Part shown: in pieces, positions 12,781 through 21,101 of the stretch
How positions within the stretch are numbered: position 1 is the first letter of the stretch
How the letters are laid out: each line of letters begins with the position of its first letter
NCBI RefSeq assembly: GCF_004118635.1
Contig: NZ_SDGU01000028.1
Location: 1 to 64,000 of the forward strand
Reading direction: 5' to 3'
DNA: 64,000 nucleotides
Source: Chlorobaculum sp. 24CR
GTDB lineage: Bacteria; Bacteroidota; Chlorobiia; Chlorobiales; Chlorobiaceae
The notes under the pieces: model-generated
Databases searched by the model: none
Seen by the model: only the letters and a program-made list of their open reading frames with translations
Told to the model about the DNA's origin: nothing
Made by a program: the position numbers and the translations under genes

Positions 12781-12810
12781 ATTTGGATTTGGATTTGGAT
12801 TTGGATTTGG
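12781..12810. repeat. Hexanucleotide tandem repeat (ATTTGG)x5
   Basis: Five perfect copies of ATTTGG in the 130-base gap between two convergent genes. Such short tandem repeats change length by slippage. Because it lies between converging genes and not in a promoter or reading frame, a regulatory effect is not obvious. Confidence 0.85.
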
Positions 12811-12844
12811 ATGAAAAGAGAACTCTCGCCTTTTCGCCCGCGCT

Positions 12845-13501
12845 TCATCGACCGAAAAGGCGCGTCGCGCTGACGTGCTTCAGAACGCCCGACACGTCGG
12901 CCTCCACCGCATGGGCGCCCTCAAAGCGCTGCACGCGGGTCAGCGCGTTGGGTACGGCGATGCACCGCAGCCCGGCGGCCACCGCCGAGTCGAGGCCGCG
13001 CCGCGAATCTTCCACCGCCAGGCACTGCTCCGGCTCGACGCCGAGCAGCTCCATCGCTTTCAGGTACGGCTCCGGATGGGGCTTCGGCTGCTCGACCTCG
13101 TCACCGGTGACGATCACCTCGAAGCGGTCGAGCAGCCCGTGCGAGGCGTGCATCAGCAGCACCTTGTCGCGGTCGCTGCCCGTCACCACCGCCAGCCGAA
13201 CCTCGCCAGAGAGCGCCTGGATGGTTTCGCGAACCTTCGGCATGAGCGGCACAGGGCGTTGCAGACGCTCGACAAACGCTGCGTTGCGCCGGTCAAGCAG
13301 CGGACGAACCAGCTCCGGCTCAAGCCCAAGCTCGCGGGCCAGCTCGCCGCTGTGCCGCGCGTTGCCGAGGTACTCGATACCCCAGAACTCCTCATCGATC
13401 TGCAAACCGGCATCGGCAAAAAAGCGCCGCGTCATCTCGAAAAAAACCGCCTCGCTATCCACCAGAAGCCCGTCATTATCCCAGAGAATCGCTTCGATCA
13501 T
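12845..13501 (-). CDS. HAD-superfamily hydrolase (beta-phosphoglucomutase-like)
   Basis: A 218-residue HAD subfamily IA protein with an alpha-helical cap. Motif I is ILWDNDGLLVDSE with Asp8 as nucleophile and Asp10 as general acid/base. Motif II is VVTGS, motif III has the Lys in QPKPHPEPYL, and motif IV is VEDSRRG. The motif I form (DGLLVDSE) is that of the group containing beta-phosphoglucomutases and sugar-phosphate phosphatases. The sequence does not settle the substrate. It is convergent with the sensor kinase gene and has no operon partner. Confidence 0.88.
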   Translation of the reverse strand: MIEAILWDNDGLLVDSEAVFFEMTRRFFADAGLQIDEEFWGIEYLGNARHSGELARELGLEPELVRPLLDRRNAAFVERLQRPVPLMPKVRETIQALSGEVRLAVVTGSDRDKVLLMHASHGLLDRFEVIVTGDEVEQPKPHPEPYLKAMELLGVEPEQCLAVEDSRRGLDSAVAAGLRCIAVPNALTRVQRFEGAHAVEADVSGVLKHVSATRLFGR

Positions 13502-13584
13502 GAAAGTCCGTTATTGTCGTTGATTAAGGTTTTTCCCGTCATCGGAATCCAATTATCATCTGTTCGATCGCGGCAACAATCAAA

Positions 13585-13747
13585 AATTGGGCTAAAACCC
13601 TGATTATTTTGTGTTATCCACAAACCCCGGACTAAAGTCCGGGGCAAGTGTTTAAGAATTTTAATCGCCGGAGAATTTCATAATTGCCCCGGCTTTCAAG
13701 CCGGGGTTTAAGAGCACATATTCTATCATGGGCTTCAGCCCAATTGC
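13585..13747. repeat. Cluster of REP-like palindromes (CCCCGG family)
   Basis: At least two full palindromes and two partial pieces of the same element lie here. 13622-13649 is CCCCGGACT AA AGTCCGGGG. 13683-13710 is ATTGCCCCGGCTTTCAAGCC followed by GGGGTTTA. A partial reverse piece is at 13585-13603 (AATTGGGCTAAAACCCTGA), and 13727-13747 holds GGGCTTCAGCCCAATTG. The first full copy is in the opposite orientation to the second. Related copies occur at 205-232 and 33149-33185. The gap has no gene; the neighbouring HAD gene's promoter must also lie here. Confidence 0.8.
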
Positions 13748-13805
13748 TTTCTGTGAAAACAATTGCCATCGGTGGATGCTACTCTCGCCATCGCCCCCCA
13801 TCCCT

Positions 13806-15614
13806 TCACCGCAAACACCCGCGATAGAGCCGCCAGAAGCGCAGCGCGACCTGGCGGATGTCGCGGTCGGCCAGGAGCGCGAGCACCTGGCGGGTGGTGA
13901 GGCGCGGGTTGTTGCGCATCAGTTCGTTGCGGTAGAGCAGCCGCATGAGCGCGTCCATCGAAAGCGAAAAGGCGGCATCGACCACCTTGTCGAGGCTTAC
14001 GACCGGAAACTCCGTCGGCTCGCTCGACGCAACCTTGCGCAGCTTCAGCACCCGCCTGCCGCCCGCCTGCTCGACGACGAAGTCAATCCGCTCTTCCGAT
14101 GCCGCGTGCAAGAGGCACACGCCGGTCGGCTGTTTGAGCGGCGGCGGGGGCGGCGTTCTGGCGTAGTCGAGCGTCGGCGAGGTACCGAGCCACAGCTCGA
14201 ACGCCTCGAACACAATCTGCGAAGCCTCCTTGCAGTCGAGCGTTTTGTTGACCTTCAGGAGGAACACGAGCTGAAACAAGTCCTTCAGGAACGTGAGCAG
14301 TACGCCGCGATTGTCGTCGCGCTTGAGCACGGAGCGGTAGTCGCAGAAGGCCACGTTGCAATAGACCATCATGCGCATGATGTCGCGGTTCTCCATGTGC
14401 GCCGTGCGGATCACCGGCACGAAGTTGTTGTACATATCCCAGTCGCGCGAGGTGATGTTGTCGTCGCGTGCGTACTCCTCGAAAATCCGCGTACCGGGAT
14501 AGGGGGTCATCGCCATAAAAAGGGTCTGGCGCAGGCCGAGCGTACGGGCGAATTTCGGATAGGCCATTGTATCCTCGACGCTCTCCGAGTAGTGGCCGAC
14601 GATGAAGTACCCCTCGGAGCCAACGCCGAACTGGTTGAGCAGATTGATCGCCGTACTCACCTCGTCGAGCGAGTTCTGCTTGTTCATCAAGGCGAGCGTC
14701 TTCGGGTTCGGGCTCTCGATGCCGAGGCCCACCTTGTTCAGCCCGATCTTGCGAAGCTTCGGCAGAATCCGCTCGGCCCGAATCACATCCTTGGCCCGCG
14801 TCTCGGTGACGATCCTGAAGTTGGTCAGCCCGCGCTCGATCATGAGATCGCAGATTTTCTCGACGCGCTTGATGTTGGTCAGGAAGTTGGCGTCCCAGAT
14901 TTTGAGCAGCTTCTTCTTTTTTGGGTCGTGCAGTTGGGCGATCTCCTCGACGACGTTCTCGGCCGTCCGACCACGCCAATGCTTGTGCATCTTGTCGTTC
15001 GCGCAGAACGAGCAAACCCACGGGCAGCCGCGCGAGGTGTAGATCGTGTCGATGGTGTAGTCGTCACTTTTTTCGCCAAATCGCTTCGGGCGAAGCGAAC
15101 GGAGTGGAAACCGGATCGAATCGACATCCTGAATCAGCTCCCGCATTCCGGTATAAACGAACTCGCCATTCTCCTTCCAACAGAGCCCTTTGACCTCGCG
15201 CGACGGCCCCTTTTCGACCAGCTCCCGGAAGGTCGCCTCCCCCTCGCCGACGACCACCAGATCGACGCAACCGAGATCGAGCACCTCTTCGGGCAGCGCG
15301 GTCGGGTGGAACCCGCCCATCACCACCGTCACGCCGTGCTTCCCGGCGATTCGCGCCAGCCGCTCCGCATTGTTAAAGCAGCCGGTCATCGAGGAGAGAG
15401 CGACGAGATCGAACGAACGCTCTTTCAGCAACTTCTCGAAGCTCTCGAAAATCCCGTCATTGTAATAGTTCTCCGGCATCGCCATGCTCTCGACGATATC
15501 CTCCACGGCGGCAGCCAGATAGCAAACGCCGATACAGTCGCTGATAAACCTCGGAAACGGCGTAACGATGGCCTGCGGAGCCTCAACAAAGCAGATATTC
15601 TTGTAATACGCCAT
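13806..15614 (-). CDS. B12-binding-domain radical SAM protein (BchE-type)
   Basis: The 602-residue product has a B12-binding-like N-terminal domain (about 1-150, with GGFHPTALPEE and VVGEGE) followed by a radical SAM core. The [4Fe-4S] motif is Cys197-x3-Cys201-x2-Cys204 (SRGCPWVCSFC). The core continues to about 420. The last 150 residues form a C-terminal region I cannot assign. This class includes BchE and, in green sulfur bacteria, the bacteriochlorophyllide methyltransferases BchQ and BchR. Membership of that pigment group is plausible but not shown by this sequence alone. A decayed second copy lies just upstream at 16740-17581. Both have similar upstream DNA for about 100 bases. Confidence 0.85.
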   Translation of the reverse strand: MAYYKNICFVEAPQAIVTPFPRFISDCIGVCYLAAAVEDIVESMAMPENYYNDGIFESFEKLLKERSFDLVALSSMTGCFNNAERLARIAGKHGVTVVMGGFHPTALPEEVLDLGCVDLVVVGEGEATFRELVEKGPSREVKGLCWKENGEFVYTGMRELIQDVDSIRFPLRSLRPKRFGEKSDDYTIDTIYTSRGCPWVCSFCANDKMHKHWRGRTAENVVEEIAQLHDPKKKKLLKIWDANFLTNIKRVEKICDLMIERGLTNFRIVTETRAKDVIRAERILPKLRKIGLNKVGLGIESPNPKTLALMNKQNSLDEVSTAINLLNQFGVGSEGYFIVGHYSESVEDTMAYPKFARTLGLRQTLFMAMTPYPGTRIFEEYARDDNITSRDWDMYNNFVPVIRTAHMENRDIMRMMVYCNVAFCDYRSVLKRDDNRGVLLTFLKDLFQLVFLLKVNKTLDCKEASQIVFEAFELWLGTSPTLDYARTPPPPPLKQPTGVCLLHAASEERIDFVVEQAGGRRVLKLRKVASSEPTEFPVVSLDKVVDAAFSLSMDALMRLLYRNELMRNNPRLTTRQVLALLADRDIRQVALRFWRLYRGCLR

Positions 15615-16233
15615 AAGGTGGCAGAGCTCCGGATTGGGTTCAGATCAAGGAGAACGATGGATGGAAACGCGAAGTTCCTCCGACCGGCGGGCACGGCGCG
15701 TATAGCGTGAATATACAGATTCTGTATGGCCGACCCAATTTGTCGGAACGAAGCGCTCCGTTGCAAAACAGCAAGTCGGCTTCGACTGCGCCGACAAACG
15801 TAAGGGGAACGCTCCCAACAAAGCGCATGGACGATTATCGGCGATAAAAAAATCGGGAAGCGGCGGATTGGGGCGGTAAATCACTGGCAGCTCCAGTTGA
15901 GTTCGCCCGGCTCGGCCAGAACGCGGCGGCCTCGGAATGCCGTTTCAGTTATCACCGTTCAGGCTGATCTCATAGAAAAAAAATCTTTTTTTGAAGAAGC
16001 CTATAAAACATAACACTCAGAGAGCCACAAATACATACATGCGCACTATTATAATCTGGCTCATTATAAAGTAATTGCATATACTTTAGATAGAAAAGCA
16101 GGCAAGCGCTCACCACTCACGAACAACTTGACAAGCACCGGGGAGCGAATGTTTCAGGCGAGCATCTCGCCATCTGGATTGCAAGGCATAACCGACCGCT
16201 GATGAACTGGGCAATGCGGAAAAAAGGATAGCG
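15615..16233. other. Intergenic region upstream of the radical SAM gene
   Basis: About 620 bases. The first 110 bases resemble the DNA upstream of the decayed copy (17582-17690), with a shared GGTTCAGATCA / GATTCAGATCA stretch, so the duplication included the promoter region. The rest is moderately AT-rich and has no convincing gene. Confidence 0.5.
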
Positions 16234-16473
16234 ATGAACGAAATGAACCTCATGAATAACCAGGCAGGAGATTTGCAGAGAGCGCTTGTAACGCTGATCG
16301 AGAGTCTTCCGTCAGATATCTGCATTCCGGCAACGGTTTCGTCAATGCTCATCAAGTGGTCAATACCGATAAAAAAGGAGTACCATGCAAGAGATCATCA
16401 TAGGAATACTGATCGTCATCGGAGTTGTTCTGCTGCTAATGTTACAGGGGATGGTGCTCGCATCGCTGAGTAA
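16234..16473 (+). CDS. Doubtful small ORF upstream of a small membrane protein
   Basis: A 79-codon frame starting at an ATG preceded by AAAAGGA about 6 bases upstream. The first 50 residues could be a small soluble helical peptide. The last 28 residues overlap the next small gene in another frame and look like random His/Arg/Ser-rich sequence. It may be a short leader ORF or not translated at all. No family is recognised. Confidence 0.2.
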   Translation: MNEMNLMNNQAGDLQRALVTLIESLPSDICIPATVSSMLIKWSIPIKKEYHARDHHRNTDRHRSCSAANVTGDGARIAE

Positions 16474-16615
16474 TGAGGCTGAACAGAGCGAACGTCAAGC
16501 GGCGATTCTGGCAAAAAGAAAAAGGATGCCAGGTAAAAAACAAGAAAAACCTGCAATAAAGGGCGCCTCAGTCAAGCGCAATGCAGGGTTTGAGCACAAA
16601 ACGCAAAGAGCGTAA
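16385..16615 (+). CDS. Small single-span membrane protein (76 aa)
   Basis: A 76-residue product with one N-terminal hydrophobic helix (about residues 4-27, rich in Ile, Val and Leu) followed by a highly basic tail containing AKRKRMPGKKQEK. The start is well supported: a full AAGGAG lies 4 bases before the ATG at 16385. A strong intrinsic terminator follows the stop codon. These two signals make it a credible transcription and translation unit despite its size. The function is unknown. It is placed between the intact and decayed copies of the radical SAM gene, on the opposite strand. Confidence 0.65.
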   Translation: MQEIIIGILIVIGVVLLLMLQGMVLASLSNEAEQSERQAAILAKRKRMPGKKQEKPAIKGASVKRNAGFEHKTQRA

Positions 16616-16631
16616 AATAACCGCGCTTATC

Positions 16632-16690
16632 CCGGCAAATCAGAAAGGATTACAGCACAATCCGGTTCTGACTTGCCGGTATTTTTTTTT
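16632..16690 (+). terminator. Intrinsic terminator after the small membrane protein
   Basis: CCGGCAAATCAGAA (from 16632) pairs with TTCTGACTTGCCGG (to 16679) with one mismatch. The loop is about 20 bases. A run of nine T follows at 16682-16690. Confidence 0.85.
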
Positions 16691-16739
16691 GAACATACCA
16701 CCCTCAAGCTTCCCGGCGACACGTATTGCAACATCGGCC

Positions 16740-17581
16740 TCACCAACAAATGCGAACAAGCAGCGTGAGAACCGCACCCAAGAGCACCTCCCCTGAAACC
16801 GATGCCGTCGCTTCGACCGCCTCCCTGACGCTCACCACCGGCCCGCGCCCCTCAGCCGCTCCGGAAAGCCGCCAGATGACGAGCATTCGCTTGTCGCTCT
16901 CCCCGGTTATGCGGAACTCGATCCGCCGCCCGCCGCTCTCTTCGAGGAACAACGACACCGGCCTCTTCAGCGGCGCTCTGGCTGGATACTCGATACGCGG
17001 CTCCGTGTTCGCAAAGCACTCGAACGCCCCATAGATCGCCGATTCGATCTCCTCCTTTTCCATGTTCCGGTTCACCAGCACCAGAAAAACAAACTGACCG
17101 AGATCCCGCAGAAAAATCCGCAAAGCGCCGCGCTCGTTTGATGTTGGTCAGGAAGTTGGCGTCCCGGATTTTGAGCAGCTTTTTCTTTCTTGGATCGTGA
17201 ATCAGGGCGATCTCCTCGCCGAAGCGCGGAGGGCGGGTCGAATCGACATCCATGATCAGCTCGCGCATTCCGGTATAGACAAAATCGCTATTCTCCTTCC
17301 AGACCAGCCCCTTCACGCCGCGCGACGGGCCGTGCTCGACCAGCTCGCGGAAGGTCGCCTCCCCTGCGCCGATCACCACCAGATCGGCGCATCCGTAATC
17401 GAGCGCCTCTTCGGGCATCGCCGTCGGATGGAAGCCGCCCATCACCACCGTCACGCCGTGCTTTCTGGCGATCCGCGCCAGCCAGATAGCAGACGCCGAT
17501 ACAGTCGCTGATAAACCGCGGAAACGGCGTCACAATCGCCTGCGGCACCTCGACAAAACAGATGTTCTTGTAGTACGCCAT
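16740..17581 (-). pseudogene. Decayed paralogue of the B12/radical SAM gene
   Basis: The minus strand carries recognisable pieces of a second copy of the 13806-15614 gene. The N-terminal piece (17581 to about 17484) is nearly identical over 34 residues, beginning MAYYKNICFVE. A deletion and frameshift then remove about residues 35-86. The next piece (about 17480-17130) matches residues 87-250 at roughly 83% identity by eye over its first 76 residues. It lacks a small segment near 169-177 and the segment 181-223, which holds all three FeS cysteines. A third deletion removes about 250-433. The last piece (17123-16740) matches the C-terminal region and ends early. With no FeS motif and a broken frame it cannot make a radical SAM enzyme. 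Confidence 0.9.
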
Positions 17582-17923
17582 ATCCGGTTTGGATTCAGAT
17601 CAGAAAGATGCTGATGGAAATGCAAGGTTCCCCAAACTGGCAGAAACACGGTAAGAGGATGAAATATACGATTTATATGACAAACGAGGCCACGATGTCA
17701 GCAGCGAGCGGGCGATAGGCCTGCGGACGAGATGCGCGATGTGGCGGCGGGGTGGCGGTTGGCCTCTGGATTTATGGGTTGAAGACCGAGTGAAAATCTC
17801 TGGATTTTGGTAGATTAGCTTTTATAAATGCTGTGATTGGCTCTGAATACAAAAAATTTATACGGGCAAATATCATAAAGCTGTTTTCTGTACAAAGAAA
17901 TCATATAATCAACGATAGAATCC
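17582..17923. other. Intergenic region at the edge of an AT-rich cassette
   Basis: About 340 bases. The left 110 bases are the duplicated upstream region of the decayed radical SAM copy. From about 17760 the DNA becomes AT-rich, which marks the left edge of the 17924-19389 cassette. No gene is seen. Confidence 0.5.
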
Positions 17924-18307
17924 ATGATGACCATCACCGAGATCCCTTTCGCTCACCCTTCTGCGCACAATGGTTATAGCCCATTTCCAGATGATTTCGG
18001 GCTGAATCAACAATTGCTCTTTCATGGGACTTCTGAAGAACGAGCACAATCAATAATCAATAATGGCTTCAATCCAACGGAGCAACTCAAATCTTCATCA
18101 TTCACTACCCACAAAGGACTTGCACTTGGTTATGCCTGTGACAAGCGCCAAAATGGTTTCTGCGGTGCGGTGTTAGCCGTTTCTTTCAAAACGCTTGATA
18201 CTATAGGCATTCGTAATGAAGGAAAATTTGTATATCTAGATGACCACAACATACAACCAGTAATCGTTGCAGTTTGCTATGTTCCTAATTCGTATAAACA
18301 TGTTTGA
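17924..18307 (+). CDS. PARP-like ADP-ribosyltransferase candidate (127 aa)
   Basis: A 127-residue protein with features of the H-Y-E (PARP-like) ADP-ribosyltransferase fold. His34 is in LLFHGTSEER, followed by SIINNGF as in PARP strand/helix 1. Tyr70 is in KGLALGYA. Glu99 is in IRNEGKFVYLDD, which resembles the catalytic NEYIVYD strand of PARPs, followed by a hydrophobic strand PVIVAVCYV. The assignment is from motif order only. If correct, it would transfer ADP-ribose from NAD to a target, as many bacterial toxins do. Low GC and isolated position beside two unrelated small genes suggest horizontal transfer. The start has no clear Shine-Dalgarno site, and the second ATG (17927) is equally possible. 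Confidence 0.6.
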   Translation: MMTITEIPFAHPSAHNGYSPFPDDFGLNQQLLFHGTSEERAQSIINNGFNPTEQLKSSSFTTHKGLALGYACDKRQNGFCGAVLAVSFKTLDTIGIRNEGKFVYLDDHNIQPVIVAVCYVPNSYKHV

Positions 18308-18400
18308 GCATTTGAGTACAAAGGATTTATTCAGACAAAAAAAGCCGATTATCTATACCCGGAAAAAAGACAAAATAAATAATGCATAAAGAAAAGTGAA

Positions 18401-18937
18401 ATGAAAGAGTTTAACTATTTTATAGCTCTCGAAGCAGAACTTGAAGATTCTTTTAACTATATCGAACCAGACACTAACAATTTCTGTTGCTATGGAGCGA
18501 AATACGCTTCATTGTTAAATACTGTATGTATTGAATTCGAAGCCACAGCAAAAGCGTTAATCAATTCTGTAGCTCCTGGAACAAGTACAGGGAATATCGG
18601 TGAGATAAAAGGACAACTCCTAAAGCTCTTTCCAAATATCGAGAGCAATGAGGTTAAAGTTTTACGAATCAACAAAGATATTTTTCCTTTCAAAGACTGG
18701 TCTACAAGCAAACTTGATTGGTGGGATGAATACACTGATTTAAAACATAATCGAATCATGCACTATGATAAAGCCAATCTAAAAAACATATTGAACGCGA
18801 TGAGCGCACTACTTGTGCTCATCGTTTATTTGGAAAAACACCGAGACAAAAAAAATGACGTGCATATAACCAAAGTATTTTTGATGGACTGCATGCCCGC
18901 ATTAATGGCAACTGAAGGCCGCGATCTTCCAGACTAA
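18401..18937 (+). CDS. All-helical hypothetical protein, HEPN-like (178 aa)
   Basis: A 178-residue, mainly helical protein. The best landmark is a tryptophan-rich segment followed by DLKHNRIMHYDKANL (about 113-127), with Arg118 and His121. Such Tyr/Leu-Lys-His-x-Arg segments occur in HEPN-like proteins, but the Arg-to-His spacing is shorter than the R-x4-6-H of catalytic HEPN RNases. A hydrophobic helix follows (about 130-144). It begins 93 bases after the ADP-ribosyltransferase candidate on the same strand, so they may be co-transcribed. It could be a partner or inhibitor of the upstream protein; that is a guess. Confidence 0.55.
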   Translation: MKEFNYFIALEAELEDSFNYIEPDTNNFCCYGAKYASLLNTVCIEFEATAKALINSVAPGTSTGNIGEIKGQLLKLFPNIESNEVKVLRINKDIFPFKDWSTSKLDWWDEYTDLKHNRIMHYDKANLKNILNAMSALLVLIVYLEKHRDKKNDVHITKVFLMDCMPALMATEGRDLPD

Positions 18938-19062
18938 TTGCCTTGCAAGTAGCTTATCTATGCCTTAATTTTTCACGAAAAATGAGCCGCCAGAAAACAG
19001 AATAATTATAAATATATACGAGAAACATATTTCATCCTATCATAACCTTAAAATTTAAAAAA

Positions 19063-19389
19063 ATGATTTTCAGAATTCTCAAAAAAAGAGATCCGTTCCT
19101 TCCAGTCCACATAGGAACCTGCCTTGCATTTGATAATGAACTCAAAATTTATATCCTCAAAAACAAGGAACAAACAGCACCTACAACAGAGCTATTAATA
19201 GAACCCTTAACAGAAGATGAGAATATTAAGCTCTTAACCATTAAAGTAAATAACATTCCTGATGCACCTAAAATTTCTTCTGTTGCTGGTGATAATTATT
19301 TACTTAAAACAAACATTATTGAGGCAGTACGTAATTATTTAGGAGAAAACCTGAATCCTGATGATATTGAACTTAGAGGTAATAATTGA
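19063..19389 (+). CDS. Hypothetical protein (108 aa) in AT-rich cassette
   Basis: A 108-residue protein with no recognised family. It contains several predicted beta strands (around IYILKN, LLIEPL, LLTIKVNN) and an ordered C-terminal helix near IIEAVRNYLGENL, ending in charged residues. Composition is rich in Asn, Lys and Ile, as expected for AT-rich DNA and unlike the neighbouring hcp operon. It lies 125 bases after the helical protein on the same strand, as the third gene of the cassette. No strong ribosome-binding site is seen. Confidence 0.5.
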   Translation: MIFRILKKRDPFLPVHIGTCLAFDNELKIYILKNKEQTAPTTELLIEPLTEDENIKLLTIKVNNIPDAPKISSVAGDNYLLKTNIIEAVRNYLGENLNPDDIELRGNN

Positions 19390-19398
19390 CTTTTAAAC

Positions 19399-19427
19399 GC
19401 TGCCCCGGCAAACAACACCGGGGCAGC
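19399..19427 (-). terminator. Hairpin between the AT-rich cassette and hcp
   Basis: GCTGCCCCGG and CCGGGGCAGC form a perfect 10-bp stem with a 9-base loop, between the convergent 19389 and 19461 gene ends. Read on the minus strand it is followed by GTTTAAAAG, a weak U tract. It could end the hcp transcript and block read-through from either side. Confidence 0.6.
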
Positions 19428-19460
19428 TACGATAAATTGACTATCCAAACAAATCCCCCA

Positions 19461-21089
19461 TCAGTTCCCCAGCATCATCGCTTCAACGTCGGCGGCAACC
19501 GTGCCGATGCCTTTCAAGTCGAACTTTTCGATGATCGCTGCTGCGATGTTCGGCGTCAGGAACTCCGGGAGTGTTGGGCCGAGCCTGATGCCTTTGACTC
19601 CGAGGTAGAGCAGCGCCAGCAGCACCGTGACGGCTTTCTGCTCGTACCAGGCGATGTCGTAGGAGATTGGCAGGTCGTTGATGTCCTCCAGCTCGAACAC
19701 CTCCTTGAGCTTCATGGCGATCACGGCCAGCGAGTAGCTGTCGTTGCACTGGCCGGCGTCGAGCACACGCGGGATGCCGCCGATGTCGCCAAGCGCGAGC
19801 TTGTTGTAGCGGTACTTGGCGCATCCGGCGGTGAGGATCACCGTATCCTTCGGCAGCGCTTCGGCCACGTCGGTGTAGTACTGACGTGAGCTGTGACGTC
19901 CGTCGCATCCGGCCATCACCACGAAGCGCTTGATCGCGCCCGACTTGACCGCATCGACCACTTTGCCCGCCAGCGCCAGCACCTGGGTGTGGGCGAAACC
20001 GCCGACGATCTCGCCGTTTTCGATCTCCGTCGGAGCCTGGCAGGTTTTGGCCAGCTCGATGATCTCCGAAAAGTCCTTCTGACCGCCTTCAGCGCGCGCC
20101 GGAATGTGCTTCAAGCCCGGCCAGCCCGCCATGCCGGTGGTGAACATGCGGTTGCGATAGGACTCGCGCACCGGCACGATGCAGTTGGTGGTCATGAGAA
20201 TCGGGCCGTTGAAGCTCTCGAATTCGCGATCCTGCGACCACCACGAGTTGCCGTAGTTGCCGACGAAGTGGCTGTACTTCTTGAAGGCCGGGTAGTAGTG
20301 CGCGGGCAGCATTTCGCAGTGGGTATAGACATCCACGCCGACGCCTTCGGTCTGCTGGAGCAACTCCTCCATGTCGCGCAGGTCGTGGCCGGAGATGAGG
20401 ATGCCGGGACGGCTGCCGACGCCGGTTTTGACCGTGGTGATCTCCGGGTTGCCGTAAGTTTCGGTGTTGGCCTTGTCGAGCAGCGCCATCGCCTTGACGG
20501 CCACCGCGCCGGTCTCCATCACCAGGCCGAGCAGCTCGTCGGCTGGCAAATCTTTGGTCAGCGCGGCGAGGCCCTTGACGTAAAAGGTGTAAATCTCGTC
20601 GTCGTGGTAGCCGAGCACGGCGGCGTGGTCGGTGTAGGCGGCCAGCCCCTTGATGCCGTACAGAATGAGGCTCTTGAGCGAGCGCAGATCGGCGTCCTCG
20701 CTGAGGTTGTCGATGCTGCACGCCATCGCCTTGCCGAGAAACTCCTCGCGCGTGCTGCCGCTCCAGGTCGCGGCGTCGTGCGCCGGAGTCGTTCCGGCGA
20801 GCGCCCTGACTTCGTCGCGCATGGCGAGCGCCCTCTGGATCTGCCCGACGATGGCCACGTCGTCGAAGTTGGTGTTGGTGACGGTCACGAACAGGCACTC
20901 GCTGATGAACTGGCCGTATTTGCGGTCGAGCGCCCCTTCGAGCGCCTCGGCGCAGAGGGCGATCCCTTCGGTGGCGTAGATCAGCGTATCCTGAAGTTTG
21001 GCGGTCAATTCATCCTTGCCGCACACGCCACGGACGTTGCAGCCCGTTCCCTTGATGCTCTCCTGGCATTGGTCGCAATGCATAGACAT
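19461..21089 (-). CDS. hcp: Hybrid cluster protein / hydroxylamine reductase, class I
   Basis: Hcp carries a [4Fe-4S] cluster and an Fe-S-O hybrid cluster. It reduces hydroxylamine in vitro and acts as a nitric oxide reductase in vivo. The 542-residue product has N-terminal cysteines at 5, 8, 17 and 23, spaced C-x2-C-x8-C-x5-C, which is the class I pattern, unlike the enterobacterial class II spacing. Hybrid-cluster regions are recognisable as [43 protein letters not shown] and [13 protein letters not shown] Shine-Dalgarno site AAGGAG lies 8 bases before the ATG. It is the last gene of a minus-strand operon after an Rrf2 regulator, a ferredoxin and a TPR protein. Confidence 0.97.
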   Translation of the reverse strand: MSMHCDQCQESIKGTGCNVRGVCGKDELTAKLQDTLIYATEGIALCAEALEGALDRKYGQFISECLFVTVTNTNFDDVAIVGQIQRALAMRDEVRALAGTTPAHDAATWSGSTREEFLGKAMACSIDNLSEDADLRSLKSLILYGIKGLAAYTDHAAVLGYHDDEIYTFYVKGLAALTKDLPADELLGLVMETGAVAVKAMALLDKANTETYGNPEITTVKTGVGSRPGILISGHDLRDMEELLQQTEGVGVDVYTHCEMLPAHYYPAFKKYSHFVGNYGNSWWSQDREFESFNGPILMTTNCIVPVRESYRNRMFTTGMAGWPGLKHIPARAEGGQKDFSEIIELAKTCQAPTEIENGEIVGGFAHTQVLALAGKVVDAVKSGAIKRFVVMAGCDGRHSSRQYYTDVAEALPKDTVILTAGCAKYRYNKLALGDIGGIPRVLDAGQCNDSYSLAVIAMKLKEVFELEDINDLPISYDIAWYEQKAVTVLLALLYLGVKGIRLGPTLPEFLTPNIAAAIIEKFDLKGIGTVAADVEAMMLGN

Positions 21090-21101
21090 AACGGTCTCTC
21101 C

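Noticed and set aside
13728-15710. 660-codon plus-strand frame over the radical SAM gene
   Set aside because: Shadow frame. The minus strand has the CxxxCxxC enzyme and a homologous second copy.
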